Part shown: piece by piece, positions 16,894-25,912 of the stretch
How the letters are laid out: each line of letters starts with the position of its first letter
Position numbering within the stretch: the stretch's first letter is position 1
From: Pseudoxanthomonas sp. SL93
GTDB lineage: Bacteria; Pseudomonadota; Gammaproteobacteria; Xanthomonadales; Xanthomonadaceae
DNA: 64,000 bases
Assembly: GCF_026625825.1 (NCBI RefSeq)
Contig: NZ_CP113065.1
Span: 2,232,001-2,296,000, forward strand
Direction of reading: 5' to 3'
The notes under the pieces: model-generated
What the model was told of the DNA's origin: nothing
Database searches by the model: none
The model's input: the letters and a program-made list of their open reading frames with translations, nothing else
Program-made: the position numbers and the translations under genes

Positions 16894-19431
16894 ATGCCAG
16901 CGACACGACCGCCTTTGCCTGCCGCCGCGCCGACCACCATCGCGTCGGCCCCGCTGCCTCCCCGCGTGCGCCGCGTGCTGCAGAACCTGTTCGACCACAT
17001 CTCGGTCGACTTCATCGCCGCGCTCAACGGCATGCTGGTGGAATTCGAGCAGCAGCTGTTCAAGCAGGCCGAGCAGGCCCGCAACAACAACCGGCAGGCC
17101 GAGCACTTCGTCAACCTGCGCGCCCTGCAGAAGAACCGGGGCGAGCTGATCCCGCATTACATGTTCGGCCTGGAGGCCGAACTGGCCGCGCTGCGTTCGC
17201 CACGCGACGCCGCGCAGCAACAGGCGCCCGCGCGCATGGACTACCAGACGCTGACGCTGGTGGAAGACGCGGTGATGGACCAGGAAATCGTGCTGCGCGA
17301 AGTGGCCCGCCGCCACGAGACGCGCGCCAATGCGCAGATGCTGATGCTGGGCCAGCGCTTCGGCGTGCTGGCCGGCACCCCGGCCTTCGAACCGGAAACC
17401 CTGCCGCTGGGTCCCAACCGCCTGTGCCATGTGCTGAAGGACGCCGCGCTCACGCTGGAAGTGGCGCTGGACGCACAGCTCATCCTTTACCGCACCTTCG
17501 ACGTGAAGGTGCTGCAGAACTACACCGAGTGGGCCGGCACGGTGAACCAGTTCCTGTCGCGGGAGGGCATCCTGCCGGGGCTGGTCTACACCCCGCGCCG
17601 CATCCGCGCCACCGATGCCATCCGCCGCAGCCCGTCCGACGAGCGCAGCAGCGGTGCACGCCCGATGACGGGGTGGCAGGGACAGGCCCCCGCTTCCAAC
17701 TGGGCCACCCTGACCCCCGAGCAGTTGAACGCCGTGGCCAGCGCCATGACCGGCACCGCCCATGCACCCACCGCGCACGCGGGCGATGGTGGCATGGGCC
17801 CCGCCGGCGCGGGCGGCGGAACAGGCAGCGGCACCGCCCCTGCCACGCCAGGATCCGCCGCGGACGCGGGCACGCCTGCGGCGACGCCGGAGGACCTCGC
17901 CGGTTCGTTCGAAGTCCTGCAGAAGCTGCTGTCGATCCGGCGCGGTGGCCTGGAAGCCGATGCACGGGCGCAGGCCAGCCACGGCCCGGGCCTGGTGCCC
18001 GGCGGTGATACCGGCGGCGACGCCGCACCCTCCGGCGGCGGCAGTGCCGGCGGCGCCCCCGCAGACGGATCGGCGGCTGCGCCCGGCCAGCACGCGGCCG
18101 CCCCCATGCGGCGCCTGCTGCCCACGCCCGACGTACTGAACACCCTGCAATCCCTGCAGGCAGCGCCCTTGCCCGCACGCGCACCGGACCAGCGGCGACG
18201 CACCGTGCAGGACCTGCAGCAGCAACTGCTCGAGCGCGTGCGCGCCCAGCATGGCCCGAACGCCTCGCTGGCCAGCGCCGACTCGGACACATTCGAACTG
18301 CTCGACCTGCTGTACAACGAAATCGAACGCGAAGTGCAGCACGACGCACCGGCAGCCGACATGCTGGTGCGCCTGCAGGTGCCCGTCGTGCAGGCCGCGC
18401 TGCGCGACCGCAACTTCTTCCTGCGCGCCCAGCACCCTGCCCGCGACCTGCTGAACACCGTGGCCGAATCCGGCGCCACCTGGCTGGGCGACGAAGACGT
18501 GGACCCGCAGCTGGTACAGAAGCTGCACAGCGCCGTCGAAACCGTGGTGGAGAAGTACGAGGGCGACGAAACCGTCTTCGAAGAAGCCAACCAGGACGTG
18601 CAGAAGCACCTGCAGGCGCTGGCGCGCAAGGCCGAGCTGGCCGAGCGCCGGCACGTGGAGGCCGCGCGCGGCAAGGACCGGCTGGAGGTCGCCAAGCAGC
18701 GCGCCGCCGATACCCTGCAGGACGCGCTGCGCGAGCAGCAGCCGCAGAAGTTCGTGCAGGCGCTGCTCAACCAGGCCTGGGCCGACGTGCTCACCCTCAC
18801 CCTGCTGCGCAACGGCGAGTCGTCGGGCGAATGGGCCGAGCAGCTGCAGACCACGCTGGAGATCGTCGCCGCCACCACCACCGAGAACGCGCCACCGAAT
18901 CCGGAGCTGGCCGCCAAGGTGGAGAAATCGCTGGTGCAGGTCGGCTACCACGAGGACGAGGCCGCCGCCATCGCGCGCCGCCTGTCCAGCTCGGAAGACG
19001 ACGAGACCACCTCGCGCACCGAACTGACCGCGCGCCTGAAGGCGCGCACCCGCCTGGGCGACAAGGCCGAGGCCAAGAAGAAGATCGTCGAGGCGCGCAC
19101 GCCGCAGGAACAGGAGTGCTACGACTACCTGCGCACGCTGCCGTTCGGCACCTGGTTCGAGTTCACCCGCAACCAGCAGGGCGACGTGCAGCGCCAGCGC
19201 CTGTCGTGGTTCAGCCCGGTCACCGGCAACGCGCTGTTCGTCAACCAGCGCGGCCAGCGCGTCGGCGAACACTCGCTCGACACGCTGGCGCACCTGATGG
19301 CCAAGGGCCAGGCGCAGGTCGTCACCGAGGACCGGGGCCGCCTGATCGACCGCGCCTGGAATGCCACCCTCAACGCCCTGCGCAGCCTGACCGGCAAGCG
19401 TGGCGATACCCCCGCCGGAGACGCCGCATGA
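16894..19431 (+). CDS. DUF1631 family protein
   Basis: A large (845 aa) cytoplasmic protein of the DUF1631 family, of unknown molecular function. The N-terminal part (about 20-230, with LFDHISVDFIAALNGMLVEFE) and the C-terminal part (about 690-845, with PFGTWFEFTRNQQGD and RLSWFSPVTGNALFVNQRGQ) are the conserved blocks. The middle (about 270-410) is a low-complexity Gly/Ala/Pro linker. Its stop overlaps the start of a PilZ-domain gene (ATGA), so the two are translationally coupled. DUF1631 proteins often occur with PilZ domains, so a c-di-GMP-linked role in surface behaviour is plausible but inferred. Confidence 0.85.
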   Translation: MPATRPPLPAAAPTTIASAPLPPRVRRVLQNLFDHISVDFIAALNGMLVEFEQQLFKQAEQARNNNRQAEHFVNLRALQKNRGELIPHYMFGLEAELAALRSPRDAAQQQAPARMDYQTLTLVEDAVMDQEIVLREVARRHETRANAQMLMLGQRFGVLAGTPAFEPETLPLGPNRLCHVLKDAALTLEVALDAQLILYRTFDVKVLQNYTEWAGTVNQFLSREGILPGLVYTPRRIRATDAIRRSPSDERSSGARPMTGWQGQAPASNWATLTPEQLNAVASAMTGTAHAPTAHAGDGGMGPAGAGGGTGSGTAPATPGSAADAGTPAATPEDLAGSFEVLQKLLSIRRGGLEADARAQASHGPGLVPGGDTGGDAAPSGGGSAGGAPADGSAAAPGQHAAAPMRRLLPTPDVLNTLQSLQAAPLPARAPDQRRRTVQDLQQQLLERVRAQHGPNASLASADSDTFELLDLLYNEIEREVQHDAPAADMLVRLQVPVVQAALRDRNFFLRAQHPARDLLNTVAESGATWLGDEDVDPQLVQKLHSAVETVVEKYEGDETVFEEANQDVQKHLQALARKAELAERRHVEAARGKDRLEVAKQRAADTLQDALREQQPQKFVQALLNQAWADVLTLTLLRNGESSGEWAEQLQTTLEIVAATTTENAPPNPELAAKVEKSLVQVGYHEDEAAAIARRLSSSEDDETTSRTELTARLKARTRLGDKAEAKKKIVEARTPQEQECYDYLRTLPFGTWFEFTRNQQGDVQRQRLSWFSPVTGNALFVNQRGQRVGEHSLDTLAHLMAKGQAQVVTEDRGRLIDRAWNATLNALRSLTGKRGDTPAGDAA

Positions 19432-19775
19432 TCCGTGAGTTCCGCCGCGCGCGCCGCCGCAACGTGCCCAAGCCGGTCACCGTGTTCGACCTGATGACCG
19501 AACAGGCCATCGGCCGGCTGGGCAACGTGTCCGAGTCCGGCATGCTGCTGGTCGCCACGGCGCCGGTGCAGGAGGATGCGCTGTACCAGTTGCGCTTCCA
19601 CCTGCGCGACGACCGCGGGCAGGACATCCCCATCGACGTGGGCGCCCACCTGCTGTGGTCCGCGCAGGCCAACACGCCGGGGCAGTCGTTCGCCGGCCTG
19701 CGCTTCCTGACCATCGACCGCGAACCGCTGGAACTGCTGCGGCGCTGGGTCAATGCCGGGCCAGAGGCCGAATAA
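19428..19775 (+). CDS. PilZ domain c-di-GMP binding protein
   Basis: A 115-aa single-domain protein. The N-terminal RRARRR cluster matches the RxxxR part, and NVSESGM matches the (D/N)xSxxG part of the PilZ signature, so c-di-GMP binding is likely. The remainder is a short beta barrel (LRFHLRDDRGQDIPIDVGAHLLW; SFAGLRFLTI). ATG 19428 overlaps the DUF1631 stop by the ATGA arrangement. The neighbouring DUF1631 protein is the obvious partner. No export signal is present. Confidence 0.82.
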   Translation: MIREFRRARRRNVPKPVTVFDLMTEQAIGRLGNVSESGMLLVATAPVQEDALYQLRFHLRDDRGQDIPIDVGAHLLWSAQANTPGQSFAGLRFLTIDREPLELLRRWVNAGPEAE

Positions 19776-19858
19776 GGTACGGCCACGCGCCAACCCGGAG
19801 CACGGCCCGCGCGCGCCGAATACGGCAAAATGGCGGCTCTTTCGCACGAGCCACCGCC

Positions 19859-21199
<1,341 letters not shown>

Positions 21200-21217
21200 A
21201 CCGGCCCCCGTCTCGCC

Positions 21218-22174
21218 TCAGCGTGACGGCACCAGGGTGTAGCTGCCGTCGTCATAGCTGATGGGCAGCAAGGCGTAGGCGCGTCGTCCGTCTTCCGGCA
21301 GCGGGTAAGGCTTCATGCGCACGCTGCGCGCCTGTGCCTCCAGGCCCCGCGCAGCGGCCGGCGTGGGCAGGCCTTCGATCATCGTCACCACCTCGCCACG
21401 CCCGCCCTGCGGATTGGCGCGATACAGGAAGAAGGCGAACGATGGTCCCAGGGGGATGCGGGCATCGGGCGCGATGAACTTCTCGCGCTGGTTCTCGGCG
21501 GCGATCTCGAGCTGCGTCGTGCCCCACACCGCCTTGCTGCCATGCCCGTCCAGCTGCGTGAACAGCATGCGGTCCAGCTCGGTGCCACGCGCCTTGCGCA
21601 GTTCGTCGAACCAGTCGCGTCCCACCGCTTCCTGGTCGCCTCCCTTGGGCATGGCCTTGTAGCAGCGGCTGACCAGATAGGCGTGGTAGGCCGTGTTGCG
21701 GTACGGCGCATCGGCGGTGTTGCGATGGGGCTGGGTACCGCGCGTACGGTTTTCCATTTCGCGGTCCAGCACCACCCATGCCTGCGCCCACTGCATGGCG
21801 GGCTTGGCGTTGCCGGCGGCCAGTTCCAGTTCGGCCAGCGATGCCAGTGCGATCAGTGGGCAGCGCGCGGACGCCACGCATTTCTCCAGCCAGAAGCGCG
21901 CGGTTTCCACGTCGCGCTCCACACGCCGCGCGGGGTGGTCCATGCCATGCCGGTACAGCACGCCCAGATAGAACGCGGAATAGCCGTCGCCGGCCTGCGC
22001 ATGCGTGACCAGCTGCTGCATGGCGGCATCGCGTCCGGCCGCGGGCGCCTCGCGATCCAGCAATGTTTCCAGTACTTCCGGCGGCGTTTCGGGCGGCGCC
22101 ACGGGCTCGCTTCCGTAGGCCGCCGCCATCCACACGGCCCCGGCCGCGATGCACCCCCTGACGACGTTCCGCAT
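21218..22174 (-). CDS. Exported Sel1/TPR-like repeat protein
   Basis: A 318-aa protein with a signal peptide (residues 1-21, GCIAAGAVWMAAAYG). The middle region has helical Sel1-like repeats (GYSAFYLGVLYRHGMD; ARFWLEKCVASARCPLIALASLAELELAAGNAKPAMQ within two repeats), as used for protein-protein contacts in the periplasm. The C-terminal half is unassigned. A GGGGA sequence lies upstream of ATG 22174. It is convergent with pepQ and has no obvious operon partner. The molecular role is unknown. Confidence 0.7.
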   Translation of the reverse strand: MRNVVRGCIAAGAVWMAAAYGSEPVAPPETPPEVLETLLDREAPAAGRDAAMQQLVTHAQAGDGYSAFYLGVLYRHGMDHPARRVERDVETARFWLEKCVASARCPLIALASLAELELAAGNAKPAMQWAQAWVVLDREMENRTRGTQPHRNTADAPYRNTAYHAYLVSRCYKAMPKGGDQEAVGRDWFDELRKARGTELDRMLFTQLDGHGSKAVWGTTQLEIAAENQREKFIAPDARIPLGPSFAFFLYRANPQGGRGEVVTMIEGLPTPAAARGLEAQARSVRMKPYPLPEDGRRAYALLPISYDDGSYTLVPSR

Positions 22175-22332
22175 GTCCGTGAATCCCCTTCCGTTGGTGA
22201 CCAGACGCTAGCCTGCGAGCGCGCTGCCGGCAAGCTGCCCTGCGGCATTCCGGTCGTGGCGGTTTGACGGGGGAAGGGGGCGATTACAGAATCGGGTAGG
22301 CCCGGGGTTCGGGCCAAAACACGTCAGGTGTC

Positions 22333-22737
22333 ATGCCAATCCCCGCGATCGCTTCAGGAAAGCAATTGCAATTGGTGGGTGCATCACTGACTGCAATCAT
22401 GACCTCAGGCAACGACGTTCGCCTGTGTCTTGTTGGCGCTGACATCCACTACGACAGCCACTTTGAGTCGCACGAGGCAGCGCTGATCATCTCTGGCGCC
22501 CGCTCTACGGACCCTGTCTCCTTGCCCTCGGAGATAGTTGAGGTCTCGATTCTTGTCTCGGGTGTGGGCAGCTGGGCCGTGTTTGTTTCCTTACCCTTCT
22601 CCGTAAGCGGTGCCTGCCAAGTGGAGGTTTCACTTCGGTCAGGCGATCGTGTTTTCGTCACCGGCGCTTCTTGCCATGTTGAGCTCGGCGAAGGTACTTG
22701 TCACAGCTACTCGTCGGGGCCGCACCATGGCACCTGA
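22333..22737 (+). CDS. Small orphan protein, cassette-like gene 1
   Basis: I do not recognise this 134-aa protein. It is rich in Ser, Val and Gly, with alternating hydrophobic residues (EVSILVSGVGSWAVFVSLPF), suggesting beta structure, and has no signal peptide or membrane span. There is no good Shine-Dalgarno. Base composition is lower in GC than the flanking housekeeping genes. Its stop codon (22735-22737) falls inside the right-hand core of an attC-like site, and the start follows GTCAGGT, both as expected of an integron gene cassette. A real gene is likely because the frame fills the interval between two cassette-type boundaries. Confidence 0.5.
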   Translation: MPIPAIASGKQLQLVGASLTAIMTSGNDVRLCLVGADIHYDSHFESHEAALIISGARSTDPVSLPSEIVEVSILVSGVGSWAVFVSLPFSVSGACQVEVSLRSGDRVFVTGASCHVELGEGTCHSYSSGPHHGT

Positions 22738-22791
22738 CAACTCACTAACGCCGAGGCCGCTTCGCGGCTCGGCCTCACCCAGGCGTCAGGC
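22732..22791. repeat. attC-like recombination site 1
   Basis: The 60-bp element starts ACCTGAC (22732-22738, RYYYGAC type) and ends GTCAGGC (22785-22791, GTYAGGC type), which are inverted to each other. Between them is an imperfect hairpin, GCCGAG-g-CCGC / GCGG-CTCGGC with a TTC loop and a single unpaired G, the extrahelical-base layout of attC folds. It overlaps the stop of the preceding gene, as in real cassettes. No integrase gene is in the window. Confidence 0.5.
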
Positions 22792-22794
22792 GCT

Positions 22795-23148
22795 ATGACA
22801 CGCTTACATCAGCTCTGCATCGCGGTCCTCATGGCGACCCTGCTCGGTTGCACGCCATCCATTTCCCGCGATCAATCCAAGCGCCTGATCGCGGCGAGTG
22901 CCGTCCTTCTCGCGCACCCCGAGGGAGACATTCCTGAATCCCGCTGGCCTGAGGTTGTGGCCCACCTCAAACCAAAGCGCGTTTACCGCAATCATCAAGG
23001 CGTCTACATCTGCACATACGAGTTCTTTGTTGAGCAGCAGGGTGTTTTCATCCTTGACCCGGCATCAACGTTCATACCAGGTCGCAACGGAGATCCCAGC
23101 TATGATGTCGTCGCCGCAGGCGTCTTCATCTACCGTAGCGCTGGTTAG
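22795..23148 (+). CDS. Small lipoprotein, cassette-like gene 2
   Basis: A 117-aa putative lipoprotein: a signal peptide with lipobox ATLLGC (Cys19) is followed by a short mature domain of unknown fold (PEVVAHLKPKRVYRNHQGVY; STFIPGRNGDPSYDVV). The family is not recognised. ATG 22795 is 3 nt after GTCAGGC of an attC-like site, and no Shine-Dalgarno is present, typical of cassette genes that rely on nearby signals. Composition is lower in GC than neighbours. A role in the envelope is inferred from the lipobox only. Confidence 0.6.
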   Translation: MTRLHQLCIAVLMATLLGCTPSISRDQSKRLIAASAVLLAHPEGDIPESRWPEVVAHLKPKRVYRNHQGVYICTYEFFVEQQGVFILDPASTFIPGRNGDPSYDVVAAGVFIYRSAG

Positions 23149-23155
23149 AGGCGCG

Positions 23156-23224
23156 CCGGGCGACTCATTCAAGCCACGGCGGCTTGGCGGCCAGACCTGA
23201 TGCATGCGTTCGGCCTGATGAGGG
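23156..23224. repeat. Possible degenerate attC-like site 2
   Basis: The interval after the small lipoprotein gene contains CTCATTCAAGCC (a frequent attC L'' sequence in this family) and ends with GTTCGGC (23218-23224), close to the GTTRRRY core. The arms pair poorly and the opposite core (GCCGGGC) is only a partial match, so this is a weaker candidate than the site at 22732. Confidence 0.3.
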
Positions 23225-23230
23225 AGATCA

Positions 23231-23632
23231 ATGCCAATCAACACCCCAAAACCCGTGCTCCTCTCACTGACGATGCTACTAGCGACGCATGCAGTTGGGC
23301 TTTGGCACATGGTGTTGCTTTCCCATACTCTCGGCGTGCCCTTGTGGATGCCCTACAGCGCACTGGTAATCGTCTATTCGCTGCTCGCCTTTCTTCTGGC
23401 CATGATTCTCCTGGGTAAGTACTGGGCACGGGCTGCATACACGACACTCGGCGCGCTTAGCCTTCTGGCCACACTTGGTCGCGCTGGGGACGTTGATGCG
23501 CTGGGATGGCTGATGGCAGCATTCAAAGTTGTCGCTCTGGTACTGCTGTTTATTCCCGTGAGCAACTTATGGTTCACGAGCGGGGGGCGTAGAACCTCAC
23601 TCGAGCCCACCTCGCCTCGCAGCTCCGCATAG
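23231..23632 (+). CDS. Small integral membrane protein, cassette-like gene 3
   Basis: A 133-aa protein with four predicted membrane segments (about 9-31, 40-62, 68-86 and 95-113) and a short polar tail. The family is not recognised. GAGGGAG sits 5 nt upstream of ATG 23231, a good ribosome site. It follows a possible attC-like boundary and has lower GC than the housekeeping genes. No catalytic motif is visible, so a function cannot be proposed. Confidence 0.65.
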   Translation: MPINTPKPVLLSLTMLLATHAVGLWHMVLLSHTLGVPLWMPYSALVIVYSLLAFLLAMILLGKYWARAAYTTLGALSLLATLGRAGDVDALGWLMAAFKVVALVLLFIPVSNLWFTSGGRRTSLEPTSPRSSA

Positions 23633-23660
23633 TTCAGCCATCAGGTCGACAGGAGCGTTG

Positions 23661-23954
23661 ATGAGGTCGATGTACTGCCTGCTTATGACCCTGTTCATTG
23701 CCGTCATGGGGAGCGACTGGCTGCTGGCGCGAAGGATCCGCAAGGCTGTAGCTTTGCAGCGATTGCACAGTCCAGATCTCGAGAATACCCGCTTCGCCGC
23801 CAATGAGCTGTCGGACCCGGACCACATTGCCATCCGACGACACCAGCGCATGCATCACGTTCTTGTTGCATTGCTTGTTGCGTGTTCGGGGCGGCACTGC
23901 TTCTCAGGGTCGCGGCTTGACAGCTCACTCGTCCCGAAGCTGCTTAAAGGGTAG
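23661..23954 (+). CDS. Small membrane protein, probably frameshifted near its end
   Basis: A 97-aa frame with an AGGAG site 5 nt before ATG 23661 and an N-terminal membrane segment (MYCLLMTLFIAVMGSDWLLA). The C-terminal part in this frame is polar and unlike a membrane protein. From about 23882, a neighbouring frame gives VFGAALLLRVAA followed by a stop at 23920. That would complete a second membrane segment after HHVLVALLVA. This suggests a one- or two-base indel around 23872-23884 and a non-native tail as it stands. The family is not recognised. Confidence 0.45.
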   Translation: MRSMYCLLMTLFIAVMGSDWLLARRIRKAVALQRLHSPDLENTRFAANELSDPDHIAIRRHQRMHHVLVALLVACSGRHCFSGSRLDSSLVPKLLKG

Positions 23955-24002
23955 ATTCTGTTCAGTGGCGAAGAGACCACCTTCGCATCAAGGATGTCCG
24001 GC

Positions 24003-24338
24003 ATGAGTAGCGACCTGGGATTCTGCGTGATCTATCGCGCACGCGTGCATCCTAACAAGGAAGCCCAGTACATCGCCGCCTGGTCCAGGCTGACGATGCT
24101 CATCCGCACCGAACGGGGCGGACTGGGTTCCCGACTCCATCGCGGCAACGACGGGCTCTGGTATGCCTATGCGCAGTGGGAAAGTGCGGAGGCGCGCGCG
24201 GCTGCATTCGCGTTGCCCGCTGTCGACCCGGCGGCACAGGCGGACATGGCGGACGCCATTATCGAATACTTCCCCGAGATACTGCTGGATCCGGTAGAGG
24301 ATCAGTTGATGCCGATCCATACCCGCAGGACACACTGA
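24003..24338 (+). CDS. Antibiotic biosynthesis monooxygenase (ABM) fold protein
   Basis: A 111-aa single-domain protein with the dimeric alpha/beta barrel pattern of the ABM superfamily: FCVIYRARVHPNKEAQYIAA, then GLGSRLHRGNDGLWYAYAQW with the typical WYAYAQWES strand. Members are cofactorless monooxygenases, haem-degrading enzymes or regulators, so the reaction is not fixed. ATG 24003 is preferred over 23994 because AAGGA lies 8 nt upstream. It is convergent with a GFA-domain gene. Confidence 0.72.
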   Translation: MSSDLGFCVIYRARVHPNKEAQYIAAWSRLTMLIRTERGGLGSRLHRGNDGLWYAYAQWESAEARAAAFALPAVDPAAQADMADAIIEYFPEILLDPVEDQLMPIHTRRTH

Positions 24339-24409
24339 GCTCCACGTGATGTTCGGCGGCGGAGTCGGTACACCCATCGAACAGGTGTCGTCCGCGCGCC
24401 TTGAACGCC

Positions 24410-24802
24410 CTACTCCTCGAACCGACTCCCCGCATCACGATCACCCGCATATCGCCTCGTGAGCGGAAATGCAGGCAGCCAGGACTCGCGACGGATCGTC
24501 CACAGCTCGTAGGTGGGCGTCAGCTGGTCGGGGGCATCCAGGGATCCGAGGTTGAGTTCGAATTCGTCTCCACTGCAGCCGAACACCGACGAGCCGCAGC
24601 GGGGACAGAAGAAACGTCCGGCGTAGTCGCGCGTCTCGCCTTCCACCGTCACCGCATCACGCGGGAAAATCGCCGAGGCGTGGAACAGCGCCCCGTGGTG
24701 CTTGCGGCAGTCCAGGCAGTGACAGAGTCCGACCCGATACGGGCGCCCCGACGCCACGACCCGCACGTTGCCGCACAGGCAACCACCGGTGAATCGCTCC
24801 AT
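24410..24802 (-). CDS. GFA family zinc protein 1
   Basis: A 130-aa protein of the GFA (glutathione-dependent formaldehyde-activating/CENP-V) fold. The zinc-binding cysteines are intact: GGCLCGNVR near residue 8, CHCLDCRKHHGA near 30 and FFCPRCGSSVF near 66. The biochemical role of most bacterial members, including whether they really act on S-hydroxymethylglutathione, is unsettled. AAGGAG lies 7 nt before ATG 24802. A second, divergent GFA protein is encoded 600 bp away on the other strand. Confidence 0.87.
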   Translation of the reverse strand: MERFTGGCLCGNVRVVASGRPYRVGLCHCLDCRKHHGALFHASAIFPRDAVTVEGETRDYAGRFFCPRCGSSVFGCSGDEFELNLGSLDAPDQLTPTYELWTIRRESWLPAFPLTRRYAGDRDAGSRFEE

Positions 24803-24984
24803 GCTGCATCTCCTTCGAATCAGACACGCGAAAGGTATACACCTGACGTGGACGGAATGCGCTGGGTTCCGCGTATTACGCATGCGGATAAGCAGTTCCG
24901 GCGGACATCCCTCCACGCACCGCGTCATGCATAGCGTTGCCCTGCGCAGTACGATGCGCCCACCCCATCCCAACGTGGTACGCC

Positions 24985-25380
24985 ATGTCGAAGTCCGAAT
25001 TCCTCCTGATCTCCCGCGGCCAATGGGACGAAACCGCCTCGCCGCAGGACGTGCAGGACGCCATTGATCGTTTCTACGCGTGGTACGAGCAGGGCTTGGC
25101 CGATGGCGTGCTGAAGCCTGGCAGCCGGCTGGAAACGCGCGGCAAGCGGGTCACGCGCGACGGCATCACCGACGGGCCGTTCGCCGAGGCGAAGGAACTG
25201 GTGGGCGGTTACTGGTTCATCGTCGCCGACTCGCTGGATGACGCCGCGCGGATCGCCGCCGGGAACCCCTGCCTGGCGTTCGGCCTGGCGTTGGAAATCC
25301 GGCCGCTGGAAGCCGCACGGGCGCGCGCCGATGACGTGACCAACGAAACGCCGCCGGCCTGGCGTTCGAGCGGCGGCTGA
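24985..25380 (+). CDS. YCII/DGPF domain protein
   Basis: A 131-aa protein of the YCII-related fold. The signature ITDGPFAEAKELVGGYWFIV is intact in the middle, and the preceding segment (FYAWYEQGLADGVLKPGSRL) is typical. Family members are small cytoplasmic proteins, sometimes linked to ECF sigma factors, with no agreed function. ATG 24985 is chosen from the conserved MSKSEFLLISRG-type start; the ribosome site is weak. The second GFA gene begins 10 nt downstream, so the two probably form a small operon. Confidence 0.85.
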   Translation: MSKSEFLLISRGQWDETASPQDVQDAIDRFYAWYEQGLADGVLKPGSRLETRGKRVTRDGITDGPFAEAKELVGGYWFIVADSLDDAARIAAGNPCLAFGLALEIRPLEAARARADDVTNETPPAWRSSGG

Positions 25381-25389
25381 GCCACGCCG

Positions 25390-25824
25390 ATGACCGCAGC
25401 CCGTGCCCGGCTGGAAGGCGGCTGCCACTGCGGCGCGATCAGCCTCGCTTTTTCCACCTCGCTGATACCGGATACCACCGCGCCGCGTGCCTGCGATTGC
25501 GGCTTCTGCCGCGCGCACGGCGCGGCCTGGGTGTCGGAGGCGGCGGCGCAACTGGTCATCCACGCGCATCGGCCGGACCGGCTGCGCCGCTACCGCCAGG
25601 GCTCGCAGGCCGCGCAGTTCCTGCTGTGCGGCGACTGCGGCGTGCTGGTGGCGGTGGCGTTCGAAGAGGACGACCGCACCTACGCGGCCGTCAACGTCCG
25701 CTGCCTGGACGCGCGTGACGCGTTCGCGCCCGCCGTGGACGCCTCGCCGCAGACGCTGACGCCCGACGAGAAGGTGGAGCGCTGGCGACGCCTGTGGGTT
25801 CGCGACGTGAGCATCGCGGGGTGA
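25390..25824 (+). CDS. GFA family zinc protein 2
   Basis: A 144-aa GFA/CENP-V fold protein. Zinc cysteines appear as GGCHCGAIS near residue 11, CDCGFCRAHGA near 36, and CGDCGV near 79. It is only distantly similar to the GFA protein at 24.4 kb, so the pair is not a recent duplication. It follows the YCII gene by 10 nt. The enzymatic activity is not known for this branch. Confidence 0.82.
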   Translation: MTAARARLEGGCHCGAISLAFSTSLIPDTTAPRACDCGFCRAHGAAWVSEAAAQLVIHAHRPDRLRRYRQGSQAAQFLLCGDCGVLVAVAFEEDDRTYAAVNVRCLDARDAFAPAVDASPQTLTPDEKVERWRRLWVRDVSIAG

Positions 25825-25912
25825 GACTTGGCCTTGGGCTGGGCGCGCGGCGGTCACGGCGCCACCGCCCTACCGGACGGCCCCTGCCCCGCCCACGTCT
25901 ACGGTGAGAAAC

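Noticed and set aside
16753..19293. Long minus-strand open frame over the DUF1631 gene
   Set aside because: Antisense shadow with low-complexity composition.
23625..23665. Third attC site after the membrane protein gene
   Set aside because: GTTGATG only partly fits the core and no inverted partner or hairpin is present.
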